Assembly: GCF_003056725.1 (NCBI RefSeq)
Contig: NZ_QBKZ01000001.1
Coordinates: 853,922-917,921 of the forward strand
Direction: 5' to 3'
DNA from: Mangrovicoccus ximenensis
Lineage (GTDB): Bacteria > Pseudomonadota > Alphaproteobacteria > Rhodobacterales > Rhodobacteraceae
DNA: 64,000 bases
Shown piece after piece: positions 49,629 through 59,476 of this stretch. The number at the start of each line of letters is the position of its first letter. Position 1 is the stretch's first letter. The position numbers and the translations under genes were made by a program. The notes beneath the pieces were generated by a model. The model was not told the origin of the DNA and made no database searches. It was given only the letters and a program-made list of their open reading frames with translations.

Positions 49629-50978
49629 TCAGGCGGCGCGCAGCCGGCGCTGCGACAGGGCGACAGCGATCTCGACCGCCGCGAGAACGGCCATTGTCAA
49701 ACCCACCAGCGGAAAGAAGATCCCGCCCGCCACGGCCATCGCCAGCAGCGTGCGCGGGATGCGCCAGCCGGCGGGGACCTGCGGCACGCCGAGCGCCCCC
49801 GACGGACGCCGCTTCCACCACATGACTGCCGCCGAGACGCAGAGCGCCACCATCGCCATGCAGGCGATCAGAAGCACGATCTGGTTCGCCAGTCCCCATT
49901 CCTGCCCCATGTGCACGCTGATCCCCCATTCCGCCCAGCGGCCGAGCGTGCCGAGGTCGGCAAAGCCCGCATCGTAGAGCACCTCGCCCGTATACTGGTC
50001 GAGATGGATCACCCGCTCGTCATGGATGTCGTCGGGATAGACCGAGGCAGTGAAAACGCCCTGCGGCCCGGATGGCATGGAAACGGCATAGCCCGGCACG
50101 ATGCCGCGCGCTTCGACTTCGGCCACCACCCTGTCCAGCGCCACCGGCAGGCCCGACGCGGCTCCGGAGAGCGGCACGGGCTGCTTTTCCATGATCCACG
50201 GCACCCGATCGGCCACATCGGCGGCAGGGACCGTCGAAACCGGCTTGCCGGACCAGTAGCCTTCCGGCATTCCGAGCCCCAGCGCGTAGGAATAGTCATA
50301 GAACTTGCCGCCCCAGACCGAGGACCAAGGCAGGCCGGTCATGGCGAGAAAGACGATGAAGGCGCCGGCATAAAGGCCGGTCACCGCATGCAGGTCGCGC
50401 CACCACGGGCGGCCCTTCGCGGCCTTGATCGCGACAGTGCCCAGACCGCGCCCGCGCGGCCACCACAGGTAGATGCCGCTGGCGACCAGCAGCACCATCC
50501 AGCCGGCTGCCGCCTCGATCATCCGGTTGCCGAGCCAGCCCGCATATTCCAAGGAATGCAGCTTGCGCACCACATGCATGGCCGGGCTTCCGGCGGCGGC
50601 GCCATCCCACAGGCTGCCGAGTACCGTTCCGTCATGGGGATTCACGTAGATCGTGTCCTTCAGCCCGTCCGGCCCGAGGATATCCACCTCGGCCGAGCGG
50701 TTCGGAGCGGCGGGCGGCGCATAGGCCTTCAGCTCGCCGGGATGCGCCTCCAGCGCGGCGGCGGCGATCTGCGACGGCGCGAGCGCTGCTGCCGCGGGCT
50801 CGACGAAGCGGAGTCTTGCATGGGCCGCGTCGTTGATCTCGTCCTTGAAGAGATAGATGCCGCCGGTGACGGCGAGGATCAGGACGAAGGGCAGGACAAG
50901 AAGTCCCGCGATGAAATGCCAGCGCCAGACGGCGCGGTAAAGCGCGGCCTCCGCCGCGCGTCGGGTCGTGTCGGTCAT
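49629..50978 (-). CDS. PepSY-associated TM helix domain protein
   Basis: A 449-residue inner-membrane protein of the PepSY/PiuB-like family. The first membrane segment (WHFIAGLLVLPFVLILAVTG, residue 20) is followed by a PepSY region, RKLHSLEYAGWLGNRMIEAA near residue 140, membrane segment VLLVASGIYLWWPRGRG, and a C-terminal region with HMGQEWGLANQ and further segments. Relatives are iron-regulated and sit with siderophore receptors, possibly reducing ferric siderophores. AAGGAAA precedes the ATG. Confidence 0.85.
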   Translation of the reverse strand: MTDTTRRAAEAALYRAVWRWHFIAGLLVLPFVLILAVTGGIYLFKDEINDAAHARLRFVEPAAAALAPSQIAAAALEAHPGELKAYAPPAAPNRSAEVDILGPDGLKDTIYVNPHDGTVLGSLWDGAAAGSPAMHVVRKLHSLEYAGWLGNRMIEAAAGWMVLLVASGIYLWWPRGRGLGTVAIKAAKGRPWWRDLHAVTGLYAGAFIVFLAMTGLPWSSVWGGKFYDYSYALGLGMPEGYWSGKPVSTVPAADVADRVPWIMEKQPVPLSGAASGLPVALDRVVAEVEARGIVPGYAVSMPSGPQGVFTASVYPDDIHDERVIHLDQYTGEVLYDAGFADLGTLGRWAEWGISVHMGQEWGLANQIVLLIACMAMVALCVSAAVMWWKRRPSGALGVPQVPAGWRIPRTLLAMAVAGGIFFPLVGLTMAVLAAVEIAVALSQRRLRAA

Positions 50979-51074
50979 GAAACCATTTCCTTGGGCCCGC
51001 CGAGGCGGGCACGTGCCGAGGGGCCGGGCGGAAGCCGCCCGGCAGCGTGTCCGGATGCGGGACGGCGGATGCCG

Positions 51075-51425
51075 TCAGGCCGCGGCCGGGGGCGCCCTCG
51101 GGGAATGGTTGAGATCGCGCGCCTGCGCTGCGCGCCAGAGGTCCCTGCCCCGGCGCCAGCCGTCATGCGGCACCAGCAGGAATTCGATCCCGGCATGGCC
51201 GGTTACCGGGGTTTCGGGCAGGCCGTGGCAGAACGGACAGTGATGCTCCGGCGCCGCGTCTCCGCCGCAGAGATCGCCGTGCTGAATGGCATGGCCGTGC
51301 ATCATCGCGCCGATGGCCAGACCGGCCCGGTCCGGCGCCATCATCCGCGCCGAGGTCACGCTGGTCGCGGCCAGAGCTGCCGCCAGCAGCACACCGAGGA
51401 GGGGAAGAAGGACACGGGCCGTCAT
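51075..51425 (-). CDS. Small secreted His/Cys-containing protein (DUF2946-like)
   Basis: About 116 residues. A hydrophobic leader (MTARVLLPLLGVLLAAALAA) is followed by a histidine/methionine-rich segment and HCPFCHGLP near residue 58, a possible metal site. DUF2946 proteins with this look commonly accompany PepSY and metal-uptake genes. Start at 51425 follows GGGGCGGG; earlier in-frame ATGs extend it with no signal-like sequence. Probably in an operon with the PepSY gene 96 bp downstream. Confidence 0.6.
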   Translation of the reverse strand: MTARVLLPLLGVLLAAALAATSVTSARMMAPDRAGLAIGAMMHGHAIQHGDLCGGDAAPEHHCPFCHGLPETPVTGHAGIEFLLVPHDGWRRGRDLWRAAQARDLNHSPRAPPAAA

Positions 51426-51556
51426 GGCCCGCCCCATGCCATGACGGGCGCGGACAGGGAAGGCCCTGTTTCGGCGCTCCGCCGGAGCACCGCTCAGGCA
51501 GGCCGGATCAAGCGGCGGACGCCTGCGCGGCCCTGCTGCCGCCGAGCCCCGGGATG

Positions 51557-51666
51557 TCATCGGCTTGACCCGCACGCGGCATCGTGGCTGACCAGCATGA
51601 CGGCACAGCCCTCGGTCTCCGCCAGCAGCCCCATGACCTCGCGCTGCGGGATAGGCGCGAGAGCGC
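51557..51666 (-). pseudogene. Unidentified gene tail
   Basis: About 36 codons ending in TGA: LAPIPQREVMGLLAETEGCA then VMLVSHDAACGSSR. The VMLVSHD strand is reminiscent of an ABC ATPase H-loop, but this is too short to assign. It begins where DUF2125 homology stops on the same strand but in a different frame. Confidence 0.35.
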
Positions 51667-52257
51667 GCCCGGTTCCAGCCCGGCGCGCTCCACCAGCCGC
51701 GACAGGACCGCGGGCGGCGTCACGTCCCGGAGCGACAGCGCGATGTCATAGGTCGGCTGCGCCGCCTCGGTCCGGCGCATCGCCAGCTGCAGCGCAGAGG
51801 CCGAGGCCTGCCAGTCGAGCGTCGAGGCCAGCCGGATGTCGCTTCCCTCGATGGTCGTGCGCTGGATCGCCATCCTGGCCAGCGGGTTGACGATCAGGCT
51901 GCCGCGCAGGTCCGATGTCGCCATCGTGACGGTTTCCAGCGGCGTCGACAGCCGCTGCTCGTCCGGCCAGACCGCGATGATGTGGTTCGGCTTGTAGCTC
52001 AGCGACAGCAGCTGGATGAACTCCGCCGACCAGGCGACGCCGGTCTCGGGATCGGCCAGCTCGGGCGCGGAGATCGTGGTGTCGAAGCGGTTGGGAAAGC
52101 CCGCGGTGTCGACGCTGTCGTAATTGGCGACCCAGGCCTCGGCCTCGCGGTCGTCGAACCAGGTGCGGATCGCGTTCTCCGTGGCATGCGCCCCGTAGAG
52201 CCAGTAGCCGCTCCAGCCGATGGCGGCGGCAAGAATTGCGGCGAGCAGATATTTCAT
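51667..52257 (-). pseudogene. DUF2125 domain protein, 3'-truncated
   Basis: About 197 residues: a signal anchor (MKYLLAAILAAAIGWSGYWL), then the DUF2125 beginning (RTWFDDREAEAWVANYDSVD, GFPNRFDTTISAPELADP, SLSYKPNHIIAVWP). The family is over 300 residues long; homology ends near RLVERAGLEPG at about 51667. It is a conserved alphaproteobacterial envelope protein of unknown role. Divergent from the ChaC gene, a usual neighbour. Confidence 0.75.
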
Positions 52258-52320
52258 GGGGCTCCCTTCCATCCCGGTTGCTGCCCTGTGTACAAGTCGG
52301 GGCAAAGGAGGGCCAGCGCC

Positions 52321-52851
52321 ATGGCGACACGCGATCTCTGGGTTTTCGGCTACGGCTCGCTCCTGTGGAGCCCCTGCTTCGATCCGGCGGAACGCCAGCT
52401 TGCCCGGCTCGACGGCTGGCACCGCTCCTTCTGCATGTGGTCGGTGCATTACCGCGGCACGCCCGAGACGCCCGGGCTGGTGCTGGCGCTCGATGCCGCC
52501 GAAGGCGCGTCCTGCCTCGGCGTGGCGTTCCGCGTGGCGCCGGAGGGACGCGAGGCGGCGATCGAAGCGCTGCGCGAACGCGAGCTGATCTCGTCCGCCT
52601 ATCGCGAGGAATGGCTCGACGTGTCGCTGACCGACGGCCGCTCGGTCGAGGCGGTGACCTATGTGGTCGATCCGGCGCATCACCAATATGCCGGCGGGCT
52701 CAGCCTGGAGGAGCAGGCGGGAATCATCGGCGGCGCCACCGGCGAGAAGGGGCCGAACCGCGACTACCTGGCGAACACGCACCGCCACCTGATCGAGCTG
52801 GGGCTCGAGGATGCCGACATGGCCTGGCTCGCCCGTGCGCTTTCGGTGTGA
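52321..52851 (+). CDS. ChaC-like gamma-glutamylcyclotransferase
   Basis: A 176-residue ChaC family protein with the N-terminal glycine-rich WVFGYGSLLWSPCFD and a conserved glutamate in the ALRERELIS region (near residue 85). It cleaves glutathione to 5-oxoproline and Cys-Gly. AGGAGG lies about 10 nt upstream of the ATG. Confidence 0.9.
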   Translation: MATRDLWVFGYGSLLWSPCFDPAERQLARLDGWHRSFCMWSVHYRGTPETPGLVLALDAAEGASCLGVAFRVAPEGREAAIEALRERELISSAYREEWLDVSLTDGRSVEAVTYVVDPAHHQYAGGLSLEEQAGIIGGATGEKGPNRDYLANTHRHLIELGLEDADMAWLARALSV

Positions 52852-52924
52852 CAAAATTGTAGTTCGGGGCGCCGGGGCGAAGGTCGCGATTCTCCGGGCG
52901 TCCGCAATCGGCTAGACCGGAGCC

Positions 52925-53821
52925 ATGGCCATGTCCGAACAGAGTTCCGCGCCCCAGTTTTCCCAGCCGGTCCGCCAGATCTTCATGATGGTGACCGTCT
53001 CCGCCGCCTTCGGGGCCGGCGCCTGGCTCCTGCTGCCGCGGGTCTGGAGCGTGTTCTCCGCCAATCCCTATCTCAACGGCGCCATCGGCGTGGTCTTCGT
53101 GATCGGCGTGCTGGCCTGTTTCTGGCAGGTCGCGCAGCTGATTTCCTCGGTCCGCTGGATCGAGGGCTTTGCCGCCGAGCGCCCCGGCATTGACCTGGCA
53201 CGGCCGCCGCGGCTCCTTGCCTCGCTCGCCGCGCTGATGCGGTCGCGCCGCGGCCGGATGCAGATCAGCGCGGCCTCGTCGCGCTCGATCCTCGACACGG
53301 TCGCCACCCGCATCGACGAGGCGCGCGACATCACGCGCTATCTGGGCAACCTTCTGATCTTCCTGGGCCTCCTCGGCACCTTCTACGGGCTTGCCACCAC
53401 GGTTCCGGCGGTGGTCGACACGATCCGCTCGCTGGCCCCGGCCTCGGGCGAGGATTCCGCGGCGGTGTTCGGACGGCTGATCTCGGGGCTGGAAACCCAG
53501 CTCGGCGGCATGGGCACGGCCTTCGCCTCCTCGCTTCTGGGGCTCGCCGGGTCGCTGGTCGTCGGCCTGCTGGAGCTGTTCGCCAGCCACGGCCAGAACC
53601 GGTTCTACCGCGAGCTCGAGGAATGGCTGTCGACCATCACCCGGCTCGGTTTCGCCGGCAATGACGGCGAGGGCGGCAGCGACGGGGCGGCGATCGCCGC
53701 GGCGCTCGACCAGGTCGCGCTTCAGATGGGCGAGCTGCACAGCGTGATCCGCGAATCCGAGGCGCACCGCGTCGCCATGGACAGCCGCCTTGCCGGGCTC
53801 GGCGCCGCGCTCGACAGGCTG
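52925..53821 (+). pseudogene. MotA/TolQ/ExbB proton channel family protein, 3'-truncated
   Basis: About 299 residues. Two N-terminal membrane segments, then the proton-channel core TRYLGNLLIFLGLLGTFYGL near residue 138 and GGMGTAFASSLLGLAGSLVV near residue 194, both typical of the large ExbB/TolQ relatives. The C-terminal cytoplasmic helix is cut at about 53821, where an opposite-strand gene begins. The membrane core is complete, so partial function is possible. Confidence 0.78.
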
Positions 53822-55495
53822 CGCGCGGGTCTCGCGCAGGTCCGGCATGCCGTCCTCCAGCGCCATGACGCCGCCGCGCGTGCCCTCGACCAGCGGCGCG
53901 ATCGCCTCCCCCGAGGCAATGGTCTGCTCGAATTCGCGCGGCGCCGACGGCCCCAGCGCGATCACCGCGTCGAGATCGCCATCGGTGATCCGGTAGAGCC
54001 CGATCTCGGGCGCGTCGAACTCCGCCTCGAACCGGCCCGGGCTGACCTCCCCGGCCTCGAGCTCCCAGCTTTCGCCGCCGGGCCCGGTCACGGTGATCGT
54101 GCCGATCCCGTCCTCCAGCGTGCGGCGGATCACGGTCATCGACTGGCCCTCGGCCTCGGCCCAGAGCGCCTCTTCCTCCAGTTCGGGCTCCTTCATCATC
54201 CAATGCGCGAGGCGGCGCAGCAGCTCGAGCTGCGGCCCGCCGCCCTCGAAGCCGCGGTTCCACAGCCAGGCATGGTCGGAGGCCAGCAGCGCCACGCGCC
54301 CCTCTCCGACCCGGTCGAGCACCAGCAGGGGCTTGTCCTCCGGCCCCGACATCACCGTCTCGCCCGATTTCGGGTCGAGATCGATCATCCGGAACCAGCG
54401 GCCCCAATGCGGCGCCGTCTCGCCCTCGGGCGCGTTCTCCGCCCCCCAGGCATCAAGCCCCTCGGTCACCGGATGCCGCCGCCCCAGATCGGTCAGGAGC
54501 GGCTTGAACCCCTCCTCGTAGACCCGCGCGGTCGGCTCGGCCGGGATGATCTCGCTCAGCGGCGTGCGGTAGATCGAGGTGGCGCCCGCGAAATCCGGAC
54601 CGGCGGCGACCAGCACCGCGCCGCCATCCATCACGTATTGGCGGATGTTGTCGAGATAGATCACCGGCAGGATGCCGCGCCGCTTGTAGCGGTCGAAGAT
54701 GATCAGGTCGAACTCGTCGATCTTCTCGAGGAAAAGCTCGCGCGTCGGGAAGGCGATGAGGCTGAGTTCGGTCACCGGCACGCCGTCCTGCTTCTCGGGC
54801 GGGCGCAGGATGGTGAAATGGACGAGATCGACCGAGCTGTCGGATTTCAGCAGGTTGCGCCAGGTGCGCTCGCCCGCATGCGGCTCGCCCGAGACCAGGA
54901 GCACCCGCAGCCGGTCGCGCACGCCGTTGATCTGCAGCACCGCGGAATTGTTGCGGTCGGTCAGCTCTCCGGGCGCATCCTCCAGCGTGAACTGGATCAC
55001 GTTCATCCCGCCATGGGGCAGCACCACCGGCAGGTCGATGTCCTGCCCGACCGGCACGCGGTAGGTCTGCGGCTCGCTGCCATCGACCGACAGCGCAAGG
55101 TTCGCCGCGCCGCCGATGCCCTCGGGCACGTCGCCCTGGTCCTCGATCCGCAGCGTCAGGTGGAATTCCTCGTTCAGGATGGCGAAGGCTGGCGCGTTCC
55201 TGACGATCAGGCGGCGGTCCCAGTCGGTGTCATGCCCGGTCATCAGCAGATGCACCGGCGCGGGCACCGCGGGCATCTGCGCCATGTCGTGGATCTGGCC
55301 ATCGGAAACCACGACGATCCCGGCGACCCGGGCGCGCGGCTCGTCGGCCAGCGCCTCGGAGACCGCCTGCATCACCAGCGACCCCTCGTTGCCCTCGGCA
55401 TCGCGCACGGTGACCTCGCGCAGCTCGGTATTCGGACGCGCGGCGACCTCGGCGCGCAGGCCTTCGAGCGCGGCCTCCGTCTGGGCGAACGGGAC
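53822..55495 (-). pseudogene. Large membrane-associated glutamine amidotransferase-like protein, both ends missing
   Basis: About 558 codons without start or stop of their own. A von Willebrand-like segment (VAGIVVVSDGQIHDMAQMP) is followed by a beta-rich domain and a class I amidotransferase-like domain (DLIIFDRYKRRGILPVIYLD, GGAVLVAAGPDFAG, GRVALLASDHAWLWNRG). Such proteins lie with MoxR and DUF58 genes. The N-terminal membrane part and the C-terminus are lost at two junctions. Confidence 0.68.
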
Positions 55496-55669
55496 AAGTG
55501 GCCGCGCCGGACCGGCGGCGACTATGTCCGCTCCGAGCGCCAGGTCCTGCGGCGCCTGCCGCGGAGCCGCGCGGTGGTGTTCTCGATCCACACGCTGGTG
55601 CTGCGCCTGTGCGACATGCCCGAGCCCTGGCGCAGCAGCCTGCAACAGGAGGCTCCGGCGCCCGGCTGA
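55496..55669 (+). pseudogene. DUF3445 (heme-dependent oxidative demethylase) C-terminal fragment
   Basis: About 57 codons ending in a stop: GGDYVRSERQVLRRLPRSRA then VVFSIHTLVLRL and PEPWRSSL, characteristic of the DUF3445 C-terminus. Everything upstream is replaced by the antisense amidotransferase-like gene. Confidence 0.65.
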
Positions 55670-55967
55670 AGGGACGGTCCGCCCTTGGCGGTTTCAACGG
55701 GGGCGGTGCTGGCGGCAGCTGCACCCGGTCCTCGAAAGCCTCTGGCATGCCGGAGCGGTCTCCCTTCCCGGGGCCCGTGCCGCAGCCCGGAACTTCCGGC
55801 GCAACCGGGGTGCTCCGCCTGCGCGGAGACTGCCGGAAAACCGCCCGTCTGCGGGAAAAGGGCGGCTGCTGCGCATTGGCGCTCCGGAAGCCGAGCTTGC
55901 CGCCAAGATGGAGAAGGCCGGTGCCGGGCGGCGGCGGTGGCACGCAGGCAGGGGCGCCCGGCGTCGC
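55670..55967. other. Gene-poor stretch before the mobile-element remnants
   Basis: About 300 bp with no recognisable gene, RNA or strong hairpin. It runs directly into a cut transposase reading frame, so at least its right border is not native. Confidence 0.5.
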
Positions 55968-56123
55968 GAACCAGACGGTCAGCGCTCCACGCTGCCTCAG
56001 CGTCTGATTATACGCTTGCCAGTTGGTGGTCTTGTAGGTCGGCTTCGGCGGTCTGCTCATGCAAGCCCGCTACTACATTGGATTCACGAAGTGAATCCCG
56101 GAGCCTCTTTGTGCAACAAGGCC
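55968..56123 (-). mobile_element. IS5-family insertion sequence remnant (transposase 5' end and one terminal repeat)
   Basis: A minus-strand start at 56060 encodes SRPPKPTYKTTNWQAYNQTL then RQRGALTVWF, the N-terminus of IS5-family DDE transposases; it stops after 31 residues. Outside it, at about 56108-56123, lies the terminal inverted repeat, reading GGCCTTGTTGCACAAAG inward. The rest of the IS, including the catalytic residues and the other end, is absent. Confidence 0.75.
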
Positions 56124-56414
56124 GAATGGTGCGATGCAGCCAATTTGCCGCTCTGTGCAGCTCACGGTTTGCGCAAGGCCATCTGCTGCCCGATCGCAGA
56201 AGCGGGCGGGCAGCCTCACGAGATCATGTCGGTAAGCGGCCATGGCACCTTGGCCGAAGCGCAGCGATACACAGTGGACTTCGGCCGGAAATGTCTGGCG
56301 GATTCCGCGATTGGTCGCCTCCCGCATGGGGCAAAAGGCGGACAGAGTTTGGTGAACCACCCTGGCAGGTTCGCCAGGAAAATCCGTAACTCCTTGGCGG
56401 ATAAGGAGAAATAG
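56124..56414 (+). pseudogene. Tyrosine-type integrase, C-terminal fragment
   Basis: About 96 codons starting at the IS end: AAHGLRKA (arginine box) then GHGTLAEAQRYT with the box-II histidine and nucleophilic tyrosine, followed by a basic tail. The catalytic first arginine and arm-binding domain are missing, apparently through insertion of the IS and later loss. The stop lies 8 bp from the 3' end of a tRNA gene, the usual place of an island integrase. Confidence 0.75.
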
Positions 56415-56422
56415 ATAGGGTT

Positions 56423-56498
56423 TGGTAGGCCCGGAGGGACTTGAACCCCCAACCAAAGTGTTATGAGCACTCTGCTCTAACCATTGAGCTACAGGCCC
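56423..56498 (-). tRNA. tRNA with CAU anticodon (tRNA-Ile2 likely, or tRNA-Met)
   Basis: A 76-nt cloverleaf with encoded CCA: 7-bp acceptor stem (first pair G-U), D arm AGCTCAATGGTTAGAGC, anticodon loop CTCATAA and T arm GGTTCAAGTCC. The CAU anticodon fits either elongator methionine tRNA or the isoleucine tRNA whose C34 becomes lysidine. The GGTTAGAGCAG and CTTTGGTT segments look more like Ile2. It probably served as the attachment site for the integrase fragment next to it. Confidence 0.9.
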
Positions 56499-56614
56499 GC
56501 CTGCCGAATGGCTAGCAGACCGGTGCCCGGCGTCAAGGGGCCGCAGGCCGCGAGACGATTGCACTGTTGCCGGGACTGCTATAGGCGGAGCCCGCGCAGC
56601 GAAGGATCACAGAC

Positions 56615-57661
56615 ATGAGCGACGGAAAGAACGGGCTGACCTATGCCGAGGCAGGGGTCGATATCGCGGCAGGCAACGCGCTGGTGGAGCGGATCAAGCC
56701 CGCGGCCAAGGCGACGGCCCGTCCGGGAGTTATGTCGGGTCTCGGCGGCTTCGGCGCGCTTTTCGACCTGAAGGGCGCGGGCTACCAGGATCCGATCCTG
56801 GTCGCAGCCACCGATGGCGTCGGCACCAAGCTGCGGCTGGCGATCGATACCGGCCACGTGTCCACCGTCGGCATCGACCTTGTCGCCATGTGCGTCAACG
56901 ACCTGATCTGCCAGGGCGCGGAGCCGCTGTTCTTCCTCGACTATTTCGCCACCGGCAAGCTCGAGCTCGATGCGGCCACCCAGGTGATCGAGGGCATCGC
57001 CAAGGGCTGCGAACTGTCGGGCTGCGCGCTGATCGGCGGCGAGACCGCCGAGATGCCGGGCATGTATCCGGCGGGCGATTTCGACCTCGCGGGCTTTGCC
57101 GTCGGCGCGATGGAGCGCGGCGCGCATCTGCCGGCGGACGTGGCCGAGGGTGACGTGCTGCTGGGCCTCGCCTCGGACGGCGTCCACTCCAACGGCTATT
57201 CGCTGGTGCGCAAGATCGTCGAGTCGGCCGGGCTGTCCTGGGAGGACCAGGCGCCCTTCGTCGGCGAGAGCCTCGGCAAGGCGCTGCTGACGCCCACCCG
57301 TCTCTACGTGAAGCCGCTCAAGGCGGCGATCGCGGCGGGCGGCGTGCATGCGCTGGCGCATATCACCGGCGGCGGGCTGACCGAGAACGTGCCGCGCGTC
57401 CTGCCGGAGGGGCTGGGCGTGACCATTGACCTGTCGAGCTGGACGCTGCCGCCGGTCTTCGCCTGGCTCGCGGATGCGGGCGGGCTGTCGCAGGCCGAGC
57501 TGCTGAAGACTTTCAACAGCGGCATCGGCATGGTCGTCGCCGTCGCGGCCGGCCGGGCCGACGAGATCGAGGCGCTGCTGAAGGCGGAAGGCGAGACCGT
57601 CACCCGCATCGGCACCGTGACCGCGGGCGAGGGCGTGACCTACGAGGGGACGCTGGCGTGA
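56615..57661 (+). CDS. purM: Phosphoribosylformylglycinamidine cyclo-ligase
   Basis: A complete 348-residue AIR synthetase: [20 protein letters not shown] at the N-terminus, [16 protein letters not shown] near residue 62, [12 protein letters not shown] near residue 142 and [13 protein letters not shown] near residue 250. It forms aminoimidazole ribotide with ATP in purine synthesis. It overlaps purN as GTGA. Confidence 0.96.
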   Translation: MSDGKNGLTYAEAGVDIAAGNALVERIKPAAKATARPGVMSGLGGFGALFDLKGAGYQDPILVAATDGVGTKLRLAIDTGHVSTVGIDLVAMCVNDLICQGAEPLFFLDYFATGKLELDAATQVIEGIAKGCELSGCALIGGETAEMPGMYPAGDFDLAGFAVGAMERGAHLPADVAEGDVLLGLASDGVHSNGYSLVRKIVESAGLSWEDQAPFVGESLGKALLTPTRLYVKPLKAAIAAGGVHALAHITGGGLTENVPRVLPEGLGVTIDLSSWTLPPVFAWLADAGGLSQAELLKTFNSGIGMVVAVAAGRADEIEALLKAEGETVTRIGTVTAGEGVTYEGTLA

Positions 57662-58251
57662 CCAAGCGCGTCGCGATCCTGATTTCCGGCGGGGGCTCCA
57701 ACATGGTGGCCCTCGTCGATTCCATGACCGGCGACCATCCGGCGCGGCCCTGCCTCGTGCTGTCGAACAATGCCGAGGCGGGCGGGCTGGAAAAGGCCGC
57801 TTCGCGCGGCATTCCGACGGCGGTGGTCGACCACCGGCCCTTCGGCAAGGACCGCCCGGCCTTCGAGGCCGAGCTGACCCGCGTGCTGGAAGCGGCCGAG
57901 CCCGACATCATCTGCCTCGCGGGCTTCATGCGGGTGCTGACCGAAGGGTTCTTCGCGCGCTGGCAGGGCCGGATGCTGAACATCCACCCGTCGCTGCTGC
58001 CGAAATACCGCGGCCTGCACACCCATGCGCGGGCGATCGAGGCTGGGGATGCCGAACATGGCTGCACCGTCCACGAGGTCACGCCCGAGCTCGACGGCGG
58101 CCCGATCCTCGGCCAGGCGCATCTGCCGATCCTGGCCGGAGACACGCCCGATAAGCTCGCCGCGCGGCTGCTGCCGCTGGAACACCGGCTCTATCCCGAG
58201 GCCCTGCGCCGCTTCGCCTGCGGAGACCGCAGCCGCTTCACCTTGGCTTGA
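57658..58251 (+). CDS. purN: Phosphoribosylglycinamide formyltransferase
   Basis: A 197-residue GAR transformylase with [12 protein letters not shown] at the N-terminus, [20 protein letters not shown] near residue 90 (catalytic Asn/His in [12 protein letters not shown]) and [15 protein letters not shown] (catalytic aspartate). It transfers formyl from 10-formyl-THF. GTG start within the purM stop; the two are translationally coupled. Confidence 0.96.
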   Translation: MTKRVAILISGGGSNMVALVDSMTGDHPARPCLVLSNNAEAGGLEKAASRGIPTAVVDHRPFGKDRPAFEAELTRVLEAAEPDIICLAGFMRVLTEGFFARWQGRMLNIHPSLLPKYRGLHTHARAIEAGDAEHGCTVHEVTPELDGGPILGQAHLPILAGDTPDKLAARLLPLEHRLYPEALRRFACGDRSRFTLA

Positions 58252-58321
58252 CATCGCACGGGCCGGGGCCTCATCTTTGGCCATCGCGCCAAACCTACGG
58301 AACGCAAAGAAGAAAAAACTG

Positions 58322-59476
58322 ATGAAGACCCTGACCACGACGGAAGAGCTGCGCGAATTCTGCAACCGTGCCGCCCAGCACCCCTACGTGACGGTGGATA
58401 CGGAATTCCTCCGCGAGCGGACCTATTATTCCAAGCTCTGCCTCTTGCAGATCGCCTATCCGGGCGAAGGCGAGGAAACCGCCGTGCTGATCGATCCGCT
58501 CGCCGAGGGGATCGACCTGCAGCCGGTCTATGACCTGTGCAGCAATACCAGCGTGGTCAAGGTCTTCCATGCCGCCCGCCAAGACGTGGAAATCTTCTAC
58601 CATGACGGCGGCGTCATCCCCGAGCCGCTGTTCGACACCCAGGTCGCGGCGATGGTCTGCGGCTTCGGCGAGCAGGTCGGCTACGAGACCCTGGTCAAGC
58701 GCATCGCGCGGGCCAGCCTAGACAAATCCTCGCGCTTCACCGACTGGAGCCGCCGCCCGCTGACCGATGCCCAGCTGAGCTATGCTCTGGCCGACGTGAC
58801 CCATCTGCGGGTGATCTACGAATACCTCTCCGCCGAGCTGGAGAAGGCGGGCCGCAAGGCTTGGGTCGAAGAGGAAATCCAGGTCCTCACCGATCCCGAG
58901 ACCTATATCTCCCGTCCCGAGGAGGCCTGGAAACGGGTCAAGACGCGGACCAACAGCGGCAAGTTCCTCGGCGTCGTCGCCGCGCTGGCCGAGTTCCGCG
59001 AGCGCTATGCGCAGGAACGCAACATTCCCCGCAGCCGGGTCTTCAAGGACGATGCGCTGGTCGAGCTTGCCTCGACCAAGCCGCGCAATGCCGCCGACCT
59101 GTCGCGGTCGCGGCTGCTGCTGCGCGAGGCCCGCAAGGGCGAGATCGCCGACGGCATCCTGGCAGCGGTCGAGAAGGGGATTGCCACCCCGCCCGAGGCC
59201 GTGCCGCGCAAGGAAGAGGCCGACAAGTCGAATGTCAGCCAGGCGCTGGCGGAACTGCTGCGGGTGCTGCTGAAGGCCAAGGCCGAACAGTCCGGCGTGG
59301 CGCAGAAGCTGATCGCGACCACGGCGGAACTCGACGCGATCGCCGCGGGCGAGCGCGACCTGATGGCGCTGAAAGGCTGGCGCCGCAAGGTCTTCGGCGA
59401 GGATGCGCTGCGGCTCTGCGAGGGCGGCCTTGCGCTTTCGGCCGACGGCGGCGCGATCCGCATCGTCGAGCTCTGA
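58322..59476 (+). CDS. rnd: Ribonuclease D
   Basis: A complete 384-residue DEDDy exonuclease with an N-terminal DxE motif (VTVDTEFLRERTYY near residue 24), VVKVFHAARQDVEIF (second motif), YALADVTHL (Tyr/Asp motif near residue 160) and a C-terminal HRDC domain. It trims 3' ends of tRNA precursors. It follows purN by 70 bp. Confidence 0.94.
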   Translation: MKTLTTTEELREFCNRAAQHPYVTVDTEFLRERTYYSKLCLLQIAYPGEGEETAVLIDPLAEGIDLQPVYDLCSNTSVVKVFHAARQDVEIFYHDGGVIPEPLFDTQVAAMVCGFGEQVGYETLVKRIARASLDKSSRFTDWSRRPLTDAQLSYALADVTHLRVIYEYLSAELEKAGRKAWVEEEIQVLTDPETYISRPEEAWKRVKTRTNSGKFLGVVAALAEFRERYAQERNIPRSRVFKDDALVELASTKPRNAADLSRSRLLLREARKGEIADGILAAVEKGIATPPEAVPRKEEADKSNVSQALAELLRVLLKAKAEQSGVAQKLIATTAELDAIAAGERDLMALKGWRRKVFGEDALRLCEGGLALSADGGAIRIVEL

